Positions 55,303 to 64,000 of a stretch of DNA of 64,000 bases are shown piece by piece (positions within the stretch are counted from its first letter, which is position 1; every line of letters starts with the position of its first letter). The notes beneath the pieces were generated by a model, which had not been told where the DNA came from, did not search any database, and was given only the letters and a program-made list of their open reading frames with translations. The DNA lies in contig CAIUQR010000033.1 of the NCBI GenBank assembly GCA_903901335.1, forward strand, positions 1-64,000, read 5' to 3'. This DNA comes from an uncultured delta proteobacterium. Its GTDB lineage: Bacteria > Desulfobacterota > Desulfobulbia > Desulfobulbales > Desulfocapsaceae. The position numbers were made by a program, and so were the translations under genes.

Positions 55303-57747
55303 ATGAAGTTCACCCTCGACTGGTTACAAGAATATGTCAATACGGACGGAATTTCCGCCGCTGAGATCGCTGATCATCTGACCATGCTCGGCCTGGAGGT
55401 GGATGCCGTGACAGAGGTGTTCTCCGAGCTTGCACCGCTGCAGACCGCCTTGGTCCTTTCAGCTTCCCCGCTGCCGGATTCCGACCACCTGCAGGTCTGT
55501 GAGGTCGCCGTAGGCCCCGAGACCCTGCAGATCGTCTGCGGAGCCCCCAATGCCCGAAAAGGGCTGGTCACGACTATCGCGCTGCCGGGAGCGGTTCTGC
55601 CCGGCGGCCTGAAGATCAAGGCCTCAAAGGTCCGCGGCGTTGCCTCCTCGGGGATGCTCTGCTCCGAACGTGAGCTTGGTCTGTCCACCGACCATGCCGG
55701 AATCATGGAACTGCCGCCGGACACCCCCCATGGACAGTCCTTTGTAAAGACTGCAAAGCTTGCCGACACGATGATCGAGGTCGACCTGACCCCGAACAGA
55801 CCCGACTGCGCCTCGGTGATCGGTATTGCCAGAGAGATTGCAGGCATCACCGGCAGACCTCTCTGCCTTCCCGTGGAGAGTGCGGCAATTACAACCCCCA
55901 GCCGCGAATTTTCGGTGACGGTCGAATCCCCCGATCTCTGTCCGCGTTATGCGGCCCGCCTGATCAAAGGGGTGAAGATCGGTCCGTCACCGCTTTGGCT
56001 CCGGGCCAGACTGCTTGCCATAGGCCAGCGGCCGATCAACAATATCGTCGACATCACCAATTATGTGATGATGGAATACGGGCAGCCGTTGCATGCCTTC
56101 GATTTCCGGAATCTGGCAGGGGGAAAGATCGTCGTCCGGACACCCCGGCCCGGCGAAGAGACCTTCACCACTCTGGACGGCACCGAGAGAAAACTCGATG
56201 CCGACATGCTGATGATCTGCGACGGCGACAGACCCGTAGCGGTGGCTGGCATCATGGGAGGATTAAATTCGGAGGTCAGCAACGAAACGACCGATATCCT
56301 GCTGGAGAGCGCCTGTTTCAATCCGGTCTCGATCAGGAAGACCGCCCGCCGGCTGAATCTGGCCACCGAGGCCTCGTATCGGTTCGAACGCGGTGTTGAT
56401 CCGGACGGGACAGTCAATGCCATGGATCGAGCGGTAGCCCTCTTTTGCGAGATCGCAGGGGGAAGCTGCGGCCCCGAGGGCATGGACGTCTATGACGGCA
56501 GGAAATCACCCCTGTCTCTTTCTCTGCGGATATCCCGGACCTCCGATCTGATCGGTATGGATCTGGACGCTGATCGGATTACGAAACTTCTGGAATCCAT
56601 CGCTCTCCGCTGCACCAGAAAAGACGAGGACACCATCACCGTCACTCCGCCGTCCTTCCGGGTCGATATCGAACGCGAGGCCGACCTGGTGGAAGAGGTG
56701 GCCCGGCTGATCGGTTACAATAGCATTCCGACCTCGCTGCCTCAGGTGGGCCTCAGCTATCCGGAACAAGACAAAGCCAGGTTGAAACGCCATGAGGCCT
56801 GCCGGATTCTGACCGCCATCGGCTTCACTGAGGCGATCAACTACAGTTTCACCGCCGAGGATCATCTGGAAAAGCTGGAGCTTGCCGCAGACGACCAGCG
56901 CCGCAGCGTGGTCAGGCTTTTAAATCCGCTCAGTGAAGAGCAGGCGATACTGCGCTCGCTGCTGCTTCCGGGGCTTTTGGAAAACGTGAAGAGGAATATC
57001 AGCTTCCAGACGACCGCGGTGAAACTCTTCGAGGTCGGCAAGGTCTTTACACCGACGGGCAGCAACGAGCAGCCCATCGAAAAGACACGTCTTGCTGGTG
57101 TGCTCTCGGGCAACCTGCACGGCACCGGCTCTCCACTCTACTTTAAATCGCAACCGGTTGACATCTTCGATGCCAAAGGTGCGGTGGAATTCCTGCTGGA
57201 CGAACTGCGCCTGCTGGATGCCTCCCTGCCTGAACCCCTCAGCTTCCGGATTCCATCCGCTGATCAGTTGGAAAATTTCGCCGATCCCCGGCAGGCCCTG
57301 ATTCTCTGCAAGGATGCTCAGGTTCTTGGCACACTGGGCAAGATACAAAAAGATATCCTGAAGCGTTTCGGCATCAAGCATGACGTCTACTATTTCGATC
57401 TTGATTTCGAGACGATTTGCGCCCTTGCGGCTGCCCCGAAGGCGTTTTCAGCACTTCCGGTCTACCCTGCCGTGAAACGGGATATCGCCCTGCTCCTGCC
57501 CCTGCACATTTCAGCCGGAGAACTGCTGCATGCCGTGGCGGACAGTCGTGAAAAGCTTATTGAACATTGTGAAATTTTTGATATATATACCGGTAAACCG
57601 ATCAAGGATGGCTACAAGAGCGTTGCCCTGTCCATCACCTATCGTTCAGCCGACAAGACATTGACCGAAAAAAACGTAGAAAAGTCCCATCAGAAGATTC
57701 TGGCGATGCTGACCAGCAGATTCGAAGGGGCTATCCGTGAGGCATAA
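55303..57747 (+). CDS. pheT: phenylalanyl-tRNA synthetase beta subunit
   Basis: 814 residues, full size. MKFTLDWLQEYVNTD, then an EMAP-like tRNA-binding domain (about 40-150), the B3/B4 editing domain with YRFERGVDPD, the B5 domain, a catalytic-like core and a C-terminal ferredoxin-fold anticodon-binding domain (YPAVKRDIALLLP). PheT forms the tetramer with PheS and edits Tyr-tRNA. It starts 30 bases after pheS; ihfA starts two bases after it. Confidence 0.96.
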   Translation: MKFTLDWLQEYVNTDGISAAEIADHLTMLGLEVDAVTEVFSELAPLQTALVLSASPLPDSDHLQVCEVAVGPETLQIVCGAPNARKGLVTTIALPGAVLPGGLKIKASKVRGVASSGMLCSERELGLSTDHAGIMELPPDTPHGQSFVKTAKLADTMIEVDLTPNRPDCASVIGIAREIAGITGRPLCLPVESAAITTPSREFSVTVESPDLCPRYAARLIKGVKIGPSPLWLRARLLAIGQRPINNIVDITNYVMMEYGQPLHAFDFRNLAGGKIVVRTPRPGEETFTTLDGTERKLDADMLMICDGDRPVAVAGIMGGLNSEVSNETTDILLESACFNPVSIRKTARRLNLATEASYRFERGVDPDGTVNAMDRAVALFCEIAGGSCGPEGMDVYDGRKSPLSLSLRISRTSDLIGMDLDADRITKLLESIALRCTRKDEDTITVTPPSFRVDIEREADLVEEVARLIGYNSIPTSLPQVGLSYPEQDKARLKRHEACRILTAIGFTEAINYSFTAEDHLEKLELAADDQRRSVVRLLNPLSEEQAILRSLLLPGLLENVKRNISFQTTAVKLFEVGKVFTPTGSNEQPIEKTRLAGVLSGNLHGTGSPLYFKSQPVDIFDAKGAVEFLLDELRLLDASLPEPLSFRIPSADQLENFADPRQALILCKDAQVLGTLGKIQKDILKRFGIKHDVYYFDLDFETICALAAAPKAFSALPVYPAVKRDIALLLPLHISAGELLHAVADSREKLIEHCEIFDIYTGKPIKDGYKSVALSITYRSADKTLTEKNVEKSHQKILAMLTSRFEGAIREA

Positions 57748-57749
57748 CT

Positions 57750-58040
57750 ATGAAACAGAATAACCTGACCAGAAAAGAGCTTGCCGAGGCCGTTGCCGAC
57801 CAGCTCGGATATCCGAGAAGCAGCTGTTCCGAGATCGTCGACAGTTTTTTTGATACGATGAAAACAGCCCTGATGGAAGGCGAACCGATAAAGATCGTTC
57901 ATTTCGGCACCTTCTCGCTCAGGGACAAGAATCCGAGGAACGGACGGAATCCCCGGACAGGAGAATCGATCTTGATAAAAAAGCGGCAGATGGTAAGCTT
58001 TAAACCAAGCAAAACCTTACGTGAGCAGCTGAACGATTAG
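57750..58040 (+). CDS. ihfA: integration host factor alpha subunit
   Basis: 96 residues: LTRKELAEAVADQLGYPRSSCSEIVDSFFDTMKTAL, then VHFGTFSLRDKNPRNGRNPRTGE with the Pro that intercalates into DNA, as in IHF and HU. The pheT-ihfA order is the classic one, so the alpha identity rests on context and sequence. IHF bends DNA and helps sigma-54 promoters, of which this window has at least two regulators. Confidence 0.95.
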   Translation: MKQNNLTRKELAEAVADQLGYPRSSCSEIVDSFFDTMKTALMEGEPIKIVHFGTFSLRDKNPRNGRNPRTGESILIKKRQMVSFKPSKTLREQLND

Positions 58041-58078
58041 TCCTTATACCATCATTCAAAGGAGTAGAGACCGCCGAT

Positions 58079-58435
58079 ATGGAAGTGGAAATACCGGACA
58101 AACTCTATTTTAAGATTGGTGAGGTAAGTAAAATTGCCGATGTGGCTCCCCATGTCCTGCGGTACTGGGAAAGCGAATTCAGTGCGATTCGCCCCAAACG
58201 GGCGAACTCCAAGCAACGACTCTATCGCCGGGCGGATGTCGAGATCATTTTAAAGATCAAGGCCTTACTACATGGCCGGGGATATACCATCTGCGGCGCG
58301 CGCCGGTTCCTGGCCAGCGGTGAAGAGATCCCGCAAGAGTTGCCCGCTCCCGAGAAGCTCAATGTCTCCACCTGCCTGAGCAGAATCAAAAATGAGCTTC
58401 GCCGGGTTCAGGAAATACTCGCGGAGAAGAAGTAA
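58079..58435 (+). CDS. MerR-family transcriptional regulator
   Basis: 118 residues. A single winged HTH (FKIGEVSKIADVAPHVLRYWESEF) and RLYRRADVEIILKIKALLHGRGYT are the MerR DNA-binding signature. The short C-terminal helix has no Cys metal site, so it is not a metal sensor. It follows ihfA by 38 bases and is commonly the last gene of the pheST-ihfA block. Its target and effector are unknown. Confidence 0.92.
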   Translation: MEVEIPDKLYFKIGEVSKIADVAPHVLRYWESEFSAIRPKRANSKQRLYRRADVEIILKIKALLHGRGYTICGARRFLASGEEIPQELPAPEKLNVSTCLSRIKNELRRVQEILAEKK

Positions 58436-58507
58436 TTGTAAAATCGCGCCGATGGACAGAGTTAGGTTGACAGCCGGAGGCTCGCATGGTAAGAAAACGG
58501 CACAAAA

Positions 58508-58584
58508 CGGGATGTAGCGCAGCCTGGTAGCGCACCTGAATGGGGTTCAGGGGGCCGGAGGTTCAAATCCTCTCATCCCGACCA
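58508..58584 (+). tRNA. tRNA-Pro(GGG)
   Basis: A 77-base cloverleaf with acceptor CGGGATG and CATCCCG, anticodon loop ATGGGGT with GGG, and T loop TTCAAAT. CCA is encoded. The end of the merR gene is about 70 bases upstream. Confidence 0.95.
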
Positions 58585-58593
58585 GCTGAAGAT

Positions 58594-58635
58594 AAAGGGT
58601 TTAACAGTGATAACTTGCTGTTAAACCCTTTTTTT
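58594..58635 (+). terminator. terminator after tRNA-Pro
   Basis: AAAGGGTTTAACAG and CTGTTAAACCCTTT pair perfectly, followed by a T tract (TTTTT). It ends the tRNA transcript. Confidence 0.9.
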
Positions 58636-59036
58636 ATCTGACACCTAAGACCCGGATGGTGAATTGAACACTTGCCATAGCGCATCCAAGTCTATTGCCT
58701 TCCATCTTTCTGAGGCCGTCGGCTGTCACTTCCAGTTGCCTGAAAGCTATCGTAAGACTACGATTTTACCTCGGCACGGAAGGAATAATCTTGGATGAAA
58801 AATTCTATTGCTTTGCCTTTTGATTGGAATATCTTGTTTATCTTCTGCCAATTCTTATATTGGATGAGAAAGCGAGGCTTTTTTGACTTTGATTTCTGAA
58901 CTGAGATGAGGGTTATTATGGGGGACCCCCTCTATAATAAAGCAATCCCACTACCAGAATATCACTTGACCTGAACCGATTGAGATTGGTCAGTAATCCG
59001 CAATTATGCGGGAATAAATTTATTGGGAGAATAGCC
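58636..59036. other. gene-poor gap after tRNA-Pro
   Basis: A 400-base stretch with no ORF that I can support. It contains a short palindrome GGGGGACCCCC near 58920 and a hairpin CCGCAATTATGCGG near 59000. The only frame is a 34-codon ATG at 58795 without support. It may hold remnants of an insertion next to the tRNA. Confidence 0.5.
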
Positions 59037-59228
59037 ATGAGGTTTGAAGAAATAAAAGCCGCCGTGCTTAAACTTGATCAAAGCGAACAGAAACGCCTGA
59101 TGATTGAGGTGCTCACGGAAATAATGCCCTATGTCTGTACCGATGATGCCTGCCTCGACAAGATCCGAAGCTTTGTCAACAAAGAAACAATTAGGACTTA
59201 TCGGGAACAGCACATGGACGGAATATAG
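59037..59228 (+). CDS. small protein of unknown function
   Basis: 63 residues from the ATG at 59037, which has GGGAG eight bases upstream; the track's 58980 start is less likely. It is mostly helical (MRFEEIKAAVLKLDQSEQKRLMIEVLTEI), with a Cys pair (YVCTDDAC) near residue 33. The opening resembles short toxin-antitoxin or addiction-type helical proteins, but I cannot assign it. It lies 80 bases before the FemAB-like gene. Confidence 0.5.
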   Translation: MRFEEIKAAVLKLDQSEQKRLMIEVLTEIMPYVCTDDACLDKIRSFVNKETIRTYREQHMDGI

Positions 59229-59308
59229 GGCAGAGCCGAGAGCATTTCCAAACAGAAACAACTAAGAAGGAGTCGTGGACAGTCCGTTGGTTTGATTCCA
59301 TCGATGGA

Positions 59309-60454
59309 GTGGACCGCGAACAGTGGGACAAACTGGCCCTGCCGTTGCGGACGCCTTTGCTGGAATGGCAATGGCTGCATCACCTGGAGGCATCCGGCAG
59401 TATCTCCCCCCGCTTCGGATGGCAACCGCATCATTTAACCCTCTGGAGCGGGCGGGAGTTGATCGGGGCGGCACCGCTTTATCTGAAAACCCATAGCGAC
59501 GGAGAATTTATCTTCGACCACTGGTGGGCGCAATTGGCCACTGAGTATGGGGTCGACTATTATCCCAAGATGGTCGGCATGAGCCCGGCAACACCGTCTG
59601 TGGGGTATCGGTTCCTGATGGCGGAAGATGTCGATCAGCCCGGCCTGATGCGCAGCATGCTCTCGGCTATCGATCAGTACTGTCATAATGCCCACCTCTC
59701 CTGCTGCCATTTGAATTTCGTCGACGTGCCATGGTTTGCGGGGTTACCCTCGCGCGGTTTTATCGGTTGGCGGCATCAATCGTATCTGTGGAAAAATTCA
59801 AACTTCGGGTGCTTTGAAGAGTATTTACAGATCTTCAAGTCTTCCCAGCGGCACAATATCCGTCGTGAACGCCAGCGCATGGAGAAGCAAGGCATCGATG
59901 TCCGCTCCTTCACCGGTAATGACATAACAACCGATATGGCCGCGCTCATGTACCGGTATTATCTCAGCACCAATGAGCGCTACGGCCCATGGGCGGCCCG
60001 GTATCTCAACAGCGATTTTTTCCAGCGAATTTTTCAGGACTACCGTCACCGCCTGTTGATCATCGCTGCCTTCAGGAGCCCATCCTCAGTCCCTGTCGCC
60101 ATGTCGATGCTGCTGGTGAAAGATCGTCACCTGATCGGCCGCTATTGGGGCTGTGAAAGGCCTGTCAAAGATCTGCATTTCAATATGTGCTTCTATGCCC
60201 CTATCCAATGGGCCATTGAGAACGGCATCCAGACCTTCGACCCCGGCGCCGGGTCGCCCCACAAAATTTTTCGTGGATTTGCAGCGGTATCCAATACCAG
60301 CCTGCACCGGTTCTATGATCCGCGGCTCAAGATCATCTTCGAGCAGCTCATTGACAGGGTGAACAGCATGGAAGAATCCGCTATCGATGCCTTGAACCGG
60401 CACCTGCCCTTTGTCAAAAAAACCCAGTATCGACCACCTCTCGATGATCATTAG
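59309..60454 (+). CDS. FemAB/GNAT-like acyltransferase, peptidoglycan-related family
   Basis: 381 residues of the DUF482-like FemAB/GNAT superfamily: APLYLKTHSDGEFIFDHWWA, then KSSQRHNIRRERQRMEKQGIDV, the YYLSTNERYGPWAARYLNSDFF core, and FDPGAGSPHKIFRGFAAV near the end, which is the conserved closing motif. It probably transfers an acyl or aminoacyl group, perhaps to an envelope component. The true start is uncertain: the frame is open upstream (VRWFDSIDG) and AAGGAG at 59267 has no ATG, GTG or TTG in frame at proper spacing. It overlaps the clpS end by four bases. Confidence 0.8.
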   Translation: MDREQWDKLALPLRTPLLEWQWLHHLEASGSISPRFGWQPHHLTLWSGRELIGAAPLYLKTHSDGEFIFDHWWAQLATEYGVDYYPKMVGMSPATPSVGYRFLMAEDVDQPGLMRSMLSAIDQYCHNAHLSCCHLNFVDVPWFAGLPSRGFIGWRHQSYLWKNSNFGCFEEYLQIFKSSQRHNIRRERQRMEKQGIDVRSFTGNDITTDMAALMYRYYLSTNERYGPWAARYLNSDFFQRIFQDYRHRLLIIAAFRSPSSVPVAMSMLLVKDRHLIGRYWGCERPVKDLHFNMCFYAPIQWAIENGIQTFDPGAGSPHKIFRGFAAVSNTSLHRFYDPRLKIIFEQLIDRVNSMEESAIDALNRHLPFVKKTQYRPPLDDH

Positions 60455-60768
60455 GTATCCGGTTCCATGCTCAACTGCAAAGGAAACCCGTTTCCCCGTG
60501 CCAATGTGATCCCGGTTTCTACTTTGGATTCGGCAATCTCACGCGGGTAGATACCGGCCACGCCTCTTTCCTCTCTATGAACGCGCCACATCAACGCAGT
60601 GGCTTCGGCTGAACTTTTATGAAACAGATGAACCAATAATTCTACGACAAACTCCTTGAGTGTATAGTCATCATTGTGCAAAACCACCCTGTACATGGGC
60701 GGTTCACGGGTCTTGGCATCGACCCCTACTTTGGTTTTTTCAAGAATATTGTCTTTGATGTCATTCAT
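60451..60768 (-). CDS. clpS: ATP-dependent Clp protease adaptor ClpS
   Basis: About 105 residues from the ATG at 60768, which has AGGA eight bases upstream. PPMYRVVLHNDDYTLKEFVVELL is the N-end-rule pocket region, with MWRVHREERGVAGIYPREIAESK completing the family. ClpS delivers N-degron substrates to ClpA; clpA is not next to it here. The track's 60804 start adds twelve residues. Confidence 0.95.
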   Translation of the reverse strand: MNDIKDNILEKTKVGVDAKTREPPMYRVVLHNDDYTLKEFVVELLVHLFHKSSAEATALMWRVHREERGVAGIYPREIAESKVETGITLARGNGFPLQLSMEPDT

Positions 60769-60994
60769 GGGATTATTCCTAAAAACGTCTTTTTGAACAA
60801 ACAATGTGTATGATAAATCAAAATCAGCATTAATCCGGTATGAATCAACCGAGAAAAACTGGACACGGTAAGCAACGTTTTCTTCTTGGTCCCTTGCAAT
60901 ACGGATATCAGATGGATAAAATTGGTTAACTTTTCAATTACACCACCTGCATATTTTTCAGCCCATCCATCACTTAGAACTAAGGAGAATAAAC

Positions 60995-62668
60995 ATGTCA
61001 ATGTTCTGTCATCAATGCCAGGAAACGGCAAAAAACACCGGTTGTACTGTCCAAGGAGTATGTGGCAAAAAAGAAGAAGTAGCTAACCTGCAGGATCTCT
61101 TTATCTGGACGCTGAAGGGAATTTCGGTCTGGGGAGTCAAGGGAAAGGAGTTTGACATCTATGATGAAGCAATTGGTTTCTTTATCACCAAGGGCCTTTT
61201 CTCCACCATAACCAACGCCAACTTCAGCCGGACCGATTTCATACGCTCCATCAAAGAGGGTCTCGTCCTACGTGAGCGCTTGAAAGGGAAGGTGCTGGAG
61301 GCTTACCAGAAGACGTATGGCAAGGCCCTTACCGTTGACGTTCCTAAATGTGCAACCTACTCCTGTAAAGACGAGGCTGAAATCCTTGCCAAGGCTGCAA
61401 GCGGGGCCGGTGGTTGGCTGGAGATAGCAGATGAAGATGAGCGTTCACTCAAGGCCACCATCCAATATGGCCTGAAAGGCATGTCCGCCTATGCCGAACA
61501 TGCCTATCAATTAAAAAAGCCCAGCCGGAAAATCTTCGAATTTCTGATGGAAGGACTTAATGCCCTGGTCGATCCTTCGCTTACCAAAGACGACCTTCTG
61601 GCCATGGTCATTAAAACCGGCCAAATCGGGGTCGAGACCATGGCGCTGCTCGATAGTGCCAACACCGACGGTTACGGTGTCCCGAAGATAACCACCGTCA
61701 ATCTTGGGGTAGGTAAAAATCCGGGTATCCTTGTTACCGGCCACGATCTGGTTGATCTGCATGAACTCCTGGAGCAGACAAAAGACAAGGGGATCGATAT
61801 CTATACCCACAGTGAGATGCTGCCGGCCAATTATTATCCCAAATTGAAACAATATAAACACCTGGTCGGCAACTACGGGAATGCCTGGTGGATGCAGAAA
61901 ACGGAGATTGAATCGTTTCACGGCCCGATCCTCTTTACCTCAAACTGCATCGTTCCCCCCAAGCAGGAACATATGGACAAGATCTTTACCACCGGCGCTG
62001 TCGGTTTCGAGGGCTGCGTTCATATCCCTGACCGTAAGGACGGCAAGCCCAAGGACTTCTCACAGATTATCGAAAAGGCCAAAACCTGCAAACCTCCCGA
62101 GCAGATCGAACAAGGAACCATTGTCGGCGGATTCGGCCACAGTCAGGTGTTGGAGCTGAAAGACAAGATTATTGACGCGGTAAAATCGGGAGCGATCAAG
62201 CGTTTTGTCGTCATGGCTGGCTGTGACGGCCGCCATAAAACCCGCGACTACTACACAAAGGTGGCTGAGCTGCTGCCGAAAGACGCCGTTATCCTGACTG
62301 CCGGATGCGCCAAGTATAAATATTTAAAGCTCCAACTGGGCGATATCGGTGGCATCCCCAGAATCCTTGATGCCGGTCAATGCAACGATTCCTATTCCCT
62401 GGCTGTAATCGCCATGGAACTGCAAAAGGCCTTCGGCCTCAAGGATATCAACGACCTGCCTCTCTCTTTCGATATCGCCTGGTATGAGCAGAAGGCGGTC
62501 CTGGTGCTGCTTGCTCTCCTTTCCTTAGGAGTAAAGGGAATCCGATTGGGTCCGACCCTTCCCGGTTTTCTTTCAGCCAATGTCGGCAAGGCCTTGATCG
62601 AAAAATTTAATCTCAAGACTATCACCACCCCCGAAGAAGACGTAGCGGCTATGATGGCAGGTCATTGA
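60995..62668 (+). CDS. hcp: hydroxylamine reductase / hybrid cluster protein
   Basis: 557 residues. The N-terminal four Cys ([23 protein letters not shown]) bind a [4Fe-4S] cluster in the C-x2-C-x8-C-x5-C spacing seen in sulfate reducers, unlike the E. coli [2Fe-2S] form. Further cluster ligands occur in [18 protein letters not shown] and TAGCAKYKY. Hcp reduces hydroxylamine or NO-derived species. AAGGAG lies eight bases before the ATG. A Ric-type repair gene is encoded convergently, consistent with a nitrosative-stress unit. Confidence 0.95.
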   Translation: MSMFCHQCQETAKNTGCTVQGVCGKKEEVANLQDLFIWTLKGISVWGVKGKEFDIYDEAIGFFITKGLFSTITNANFSRTDFIRSIKEGLVLRERLKGKVLEAYQKTYGKALTVDVPKCATYSCKDEAEILAKAASGAGGWLEIADEDERSLKATIQYGLKGMSAYAEHAYQLKKPSRKIFEFLMEGLNALVDPSLTKDDLLAMVIKTGQIGVETMALLDSANTDGYGVPKITTVNLGVGKNPGILVTGHDLVDLHELLEQTKDKGIDIYTHSEMLPANYYPKLKQYKHLVGNYGNAWWMQKTEIESFHGPILFTSNCIVPPKQEHMDKIFTTGAVGFEGCVHIPDRKDGKPKDFSQIIEKAKTCKPPEQIEQGTIVGGFGHSQVLELKDKIIDAVKSGAIKRFVVMAGCDGRHKTRDYYTKVAELLPKDAVILTAGCAKYKYLKLQLGDIGGIPRILDAGQCNDSYSLAVIAMELQKAFGLKDINDLPLSFDIAWYEQKAVLVLLALLSLGVKGIRLGPTLPGFLSANVGKALIEKFNLKTITTPEEDVAAMMAGH

Positions 62669-62712
62669 CGGACTGGGATACATAGACCATAAGCAATGAG
62701 GTGAAATCTTCT

Positions 62713-62742
62713 CTTAGAGCTTATCTGTAATTAAGCTCTAAG
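62713..62742. terminator. bidirectional terminator-like hairpin between hcp and ric
   Basis: CTTAGAGCTTA and TAAGCTCTAAG pair perfectly around an eight-base loop, between two convergent genes. There is no T tract of note, so its strength is uncertain. Confidence 0.6.
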
Positions 62743-62803
62743 GTTCCCTCTCGTTGCTCATTTGCGATAAAGATGGTTAGTAGCTGGATGATGAGAGATG
62801 TTT

Positions 62804-63508
62804 CTAAAACTGTGCTGCCTTCAGGAAGAGGATATTGTTCTCAAGGTGCACATGCTTATGGAGATCGTCCTCAAATTCCTTTAGCCTCTGATACGTAATC
62901 ATAAACGTATTGCAGACATCCCCCGGTATCGCATATCCCTTGGCAAGACGGCGGATTGTGTGGATCGCGTCACCGACTTCTTCATGCTCCAAGGTGAGTT
63001 TTGTAAGTGAGTTTTTGATGGTCCGGGTATCTTTCGCTGCCGGTGTTCTACCGGCTTTTTTGTCCGTATCGACCCGTTTGATGGCCGGAAAGAAAATTTC
63101 CTCCTCTTCCTTGAGGTGGACCGTCAGATCGGCTGCCATCTTATCAAAAATGGCGGCGATCCGGATTATCTCGGGATGATGACCACTATGGACCTCAGCA
63201 ATCTTATGAGCATATGCCACAATCTGTCCAGTGTTTTCCTTGATATAGGTATGGTGGACGTTTATGATATAGTCGATCAGGAATGATACCTCCCACGAGG
63301 TGAAATTTTGGCTGGGTTCGACCGGCTTGCTTTTTACCGCCTCAAGCTCCGCTGTCATAGAGGCAAGATCGATTCCCTTTTCCAGACAGGTTGCCGAAAG
63401 TGCAACCTTGCCTCCGCAGCAGAAGTCAATCCCGTGCTGTTCAAAGACCTTTGCTGTCCGGTAATCCTCAGCAACAATCTCGCCGATTGTTGTCGTTGAT
63501 TCGTTCAT
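62804..63508 (-). CDS. ric: di-iron repair of iron centres protein (Ric/YtfE family)
   Basis: 234 residues from the ATG at 63508, which has GGAGGTG six bases upstream. The N-terminal DUF542-type part has VFEQHGIDFCCGGKVALSATC; the di-iron hemerythrin-like part has His and Glu ligands in INVHHTYI, EVHSGHHPEI, LKEEEEIFFPAIKR, LTLEHEEVGDAIHTIRR and LHKHVHLENNILF. It repairs iron-sulfur clusters damaged by NO or oxidants. It converges on hcp. Confidence 0.93.
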   Translation of the reverse strand: MNESTTTIGEIVAEDYRTAKVFEQHGIDFCCGGKVALSATCLEKGIDLASMTAELEAVKSKPVEPSQNFTSWEVSFLIDYIINVHHTYIKENTGQIVAYAHKIAEVHSGHHPEIIRIAAIFDKMAADLTVHLKEEEEIFFPAIKRVDTDKKAGRTPAAKDTRTIKNSLTKLTLEHEEVGDAIHTIRRLAKGYAIPGDVCNTFMITYQRLKEFEDDLHKHVHLENNILFLKAAQF

Positions 63509-63528
63509 TATATTCACCTCCAATGAGA

Positions 63529-64000
63529 TTATTTTGTCTCATAAAAATCAGGATAGAGCCTCTTTGCGCAGTCCGGACATATACTGTGGGTAAATTCAGC
63601 TTCTGAATGATCTCTTATATATCCCTCTATCTGCGTCCAATAGCCAGTATCGTCCCGAATTTTTTTACAAGAAGCACAAATGGGAAGAAGACCTCTCAGT
63701 ATTCGTAATTCCTGATGGGCTTTTTCGCGTTCCAGAACAATAATGTTTCGTTGTTGCTCAGCTTTATTTCTTTGCAAACCAAGTACGGCTGTAATCCAGA
63801 CAGCAAAAAGTGATATTCCGCGATTGAATAGTACCTTCCACATGTAGTCCACCGGCGGCTTATAGAAAAAAGCGGCAACGATGAGAAGAGAAGCCATCAT
63901 GGCTGCAAGGAGGGTGACCTTGCTCTGAGGGGTCCGCAGTGTGAAGAGGACGGCCACCAGATACAGAACCCCCACGGCAACACCGAGAGGAATGAAGAGG
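63529..64000 (-). CDS. membrane protein with C-terminal CxxC...CxxC segment, partial
   Basis: The frame is open to the window edge (upstream codons LFIPLGVAVG), so the track's start at 63975 is not the true one. About three hydrophobic helices precede a short coiled-coil (EREKAHQELRILRG) and a C-terminal LLPICASCKKIRDDTGYWTQIE followed by ICPDCAKRLYPDF. This Cys-containing tail is common at the end of PAS-type signalling proteins of Desulfobacterota. The rest of the gene lies beyond the window; its function is unknown. Confidence 0.7.
   Translation of the reverse strand, partial: LFIPLGVAVGVLYLVAVLFTLRTPQSKVTLLAAMMASLLIVAAFFYKPPVDYMWKVLFNRGISLFAVWITAVLGLQRNKAEQQRNIIVLEREKAHQELRILRGLLPICASCKKIRDDTGYWTQIEGYIRDHSEAEFTHSICPDCAKRLYPDFYETK

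Noticed and set aside
58795-58899. 34-codon ATG frame in the tRNA-Pro gap
   Set aside because: No supporting ribosome binding site or similarity; composition looks noncoding.
1-64000. CRISPR array or phage cluster
   Set aside because: No regular repeat-spacer pattern and no phage structural genes were found on either strand.

Overview
The window reads as a chromosomal segment of a Gram-negative, anaerobic, probably sulfate-reducing or sulfur-cycling bacterium of the Desulfobacterota, perhaps near the Desulfobulbales. This is inferred from gene content and not from a phylogeny. Pointers are a class I-type hybrid cluster protein with a Ric-type di-iron repair protein, a NapH-like polyferredoxin next to a DUF362 protein, a C-GCAxxG-C-C redox protein, a haem-c-type CxxCH diguanylate cyclase, PilR/PilS-type regulators, and what looks like a selenoprotein. 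Most of the window is densely packed housekeeping sequence.

Layout. 1-5950: the end of an rRNA operon (5S 3' part and terminator), a YkgJ-type cysteine-cluster protein, a thiamine-binding MTH1187 protein, a phosphofructokinase, then an ArsR-type metalloregulator with a clear promoter and operator driving a CxCG metal permease whose first motif cysteine is encoded by in-frame TGA. rsmI and a haem/GGDEF diguanylate cyclase are translationally coupled. 6-13.6 kb: an uncharacterised 537-residue protein, fliW, trpB-trpA, an M3 peptidase and an EAL/HDOD protein. 13.7-20.3 kb: an accessory stretch with a 1101-residue adenylate cyclase/ATPase/TPR protein, a Crp-type cAMP receptor, several small secreted or membrane proteins, an IS5-like transposase scrap and a PEP-CTERM protein. 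20.4-29.5 kb: polyferredoxin, DUF362 protein, NtrC-type regulator, tadA, tRNA-Ser, a second YkgJ protein, a frameshifted redox gene, a HIT protein and a 5'-nucleotidase with a small beta-grasp-like partner.

29.6-47.4 kb: dnaE, a cytidylate-kinase-like protein, xerC-hslV-hslU (minus strand), xseB-ispA-dxs (isoprenoid supply), a UDP-sugar epimerase, class II aldolase, tatC interrupted by a -1 shift at a T9 run, a GIY-YIG protein, and a PilR/PilS-type two-component pair. 47.5-58.6 kb: an information-processing block: 4.5S RNA, dnaX-ybaB-recR, tRNA-Val, thrS-infC (AUU start)-rpmI-rplT-pheS-pheT-ihfA-merR, tRNA-Pro. 58.6-64 kb: a small unknown protein, a FemAB-like acyltransferase, clpS, and hcp/ric for nitrosative stress, ending in a membrane protein cut by the window edge.

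The observations most worth following are the candidate selenocysteine metal permease with its SECIS-like hairpin and metal-responsive promoter, the tatC shift at a homopolymer, and the adenylate-cyclase/Crp module beside a cluster of unfamiliar small secreted proteins.
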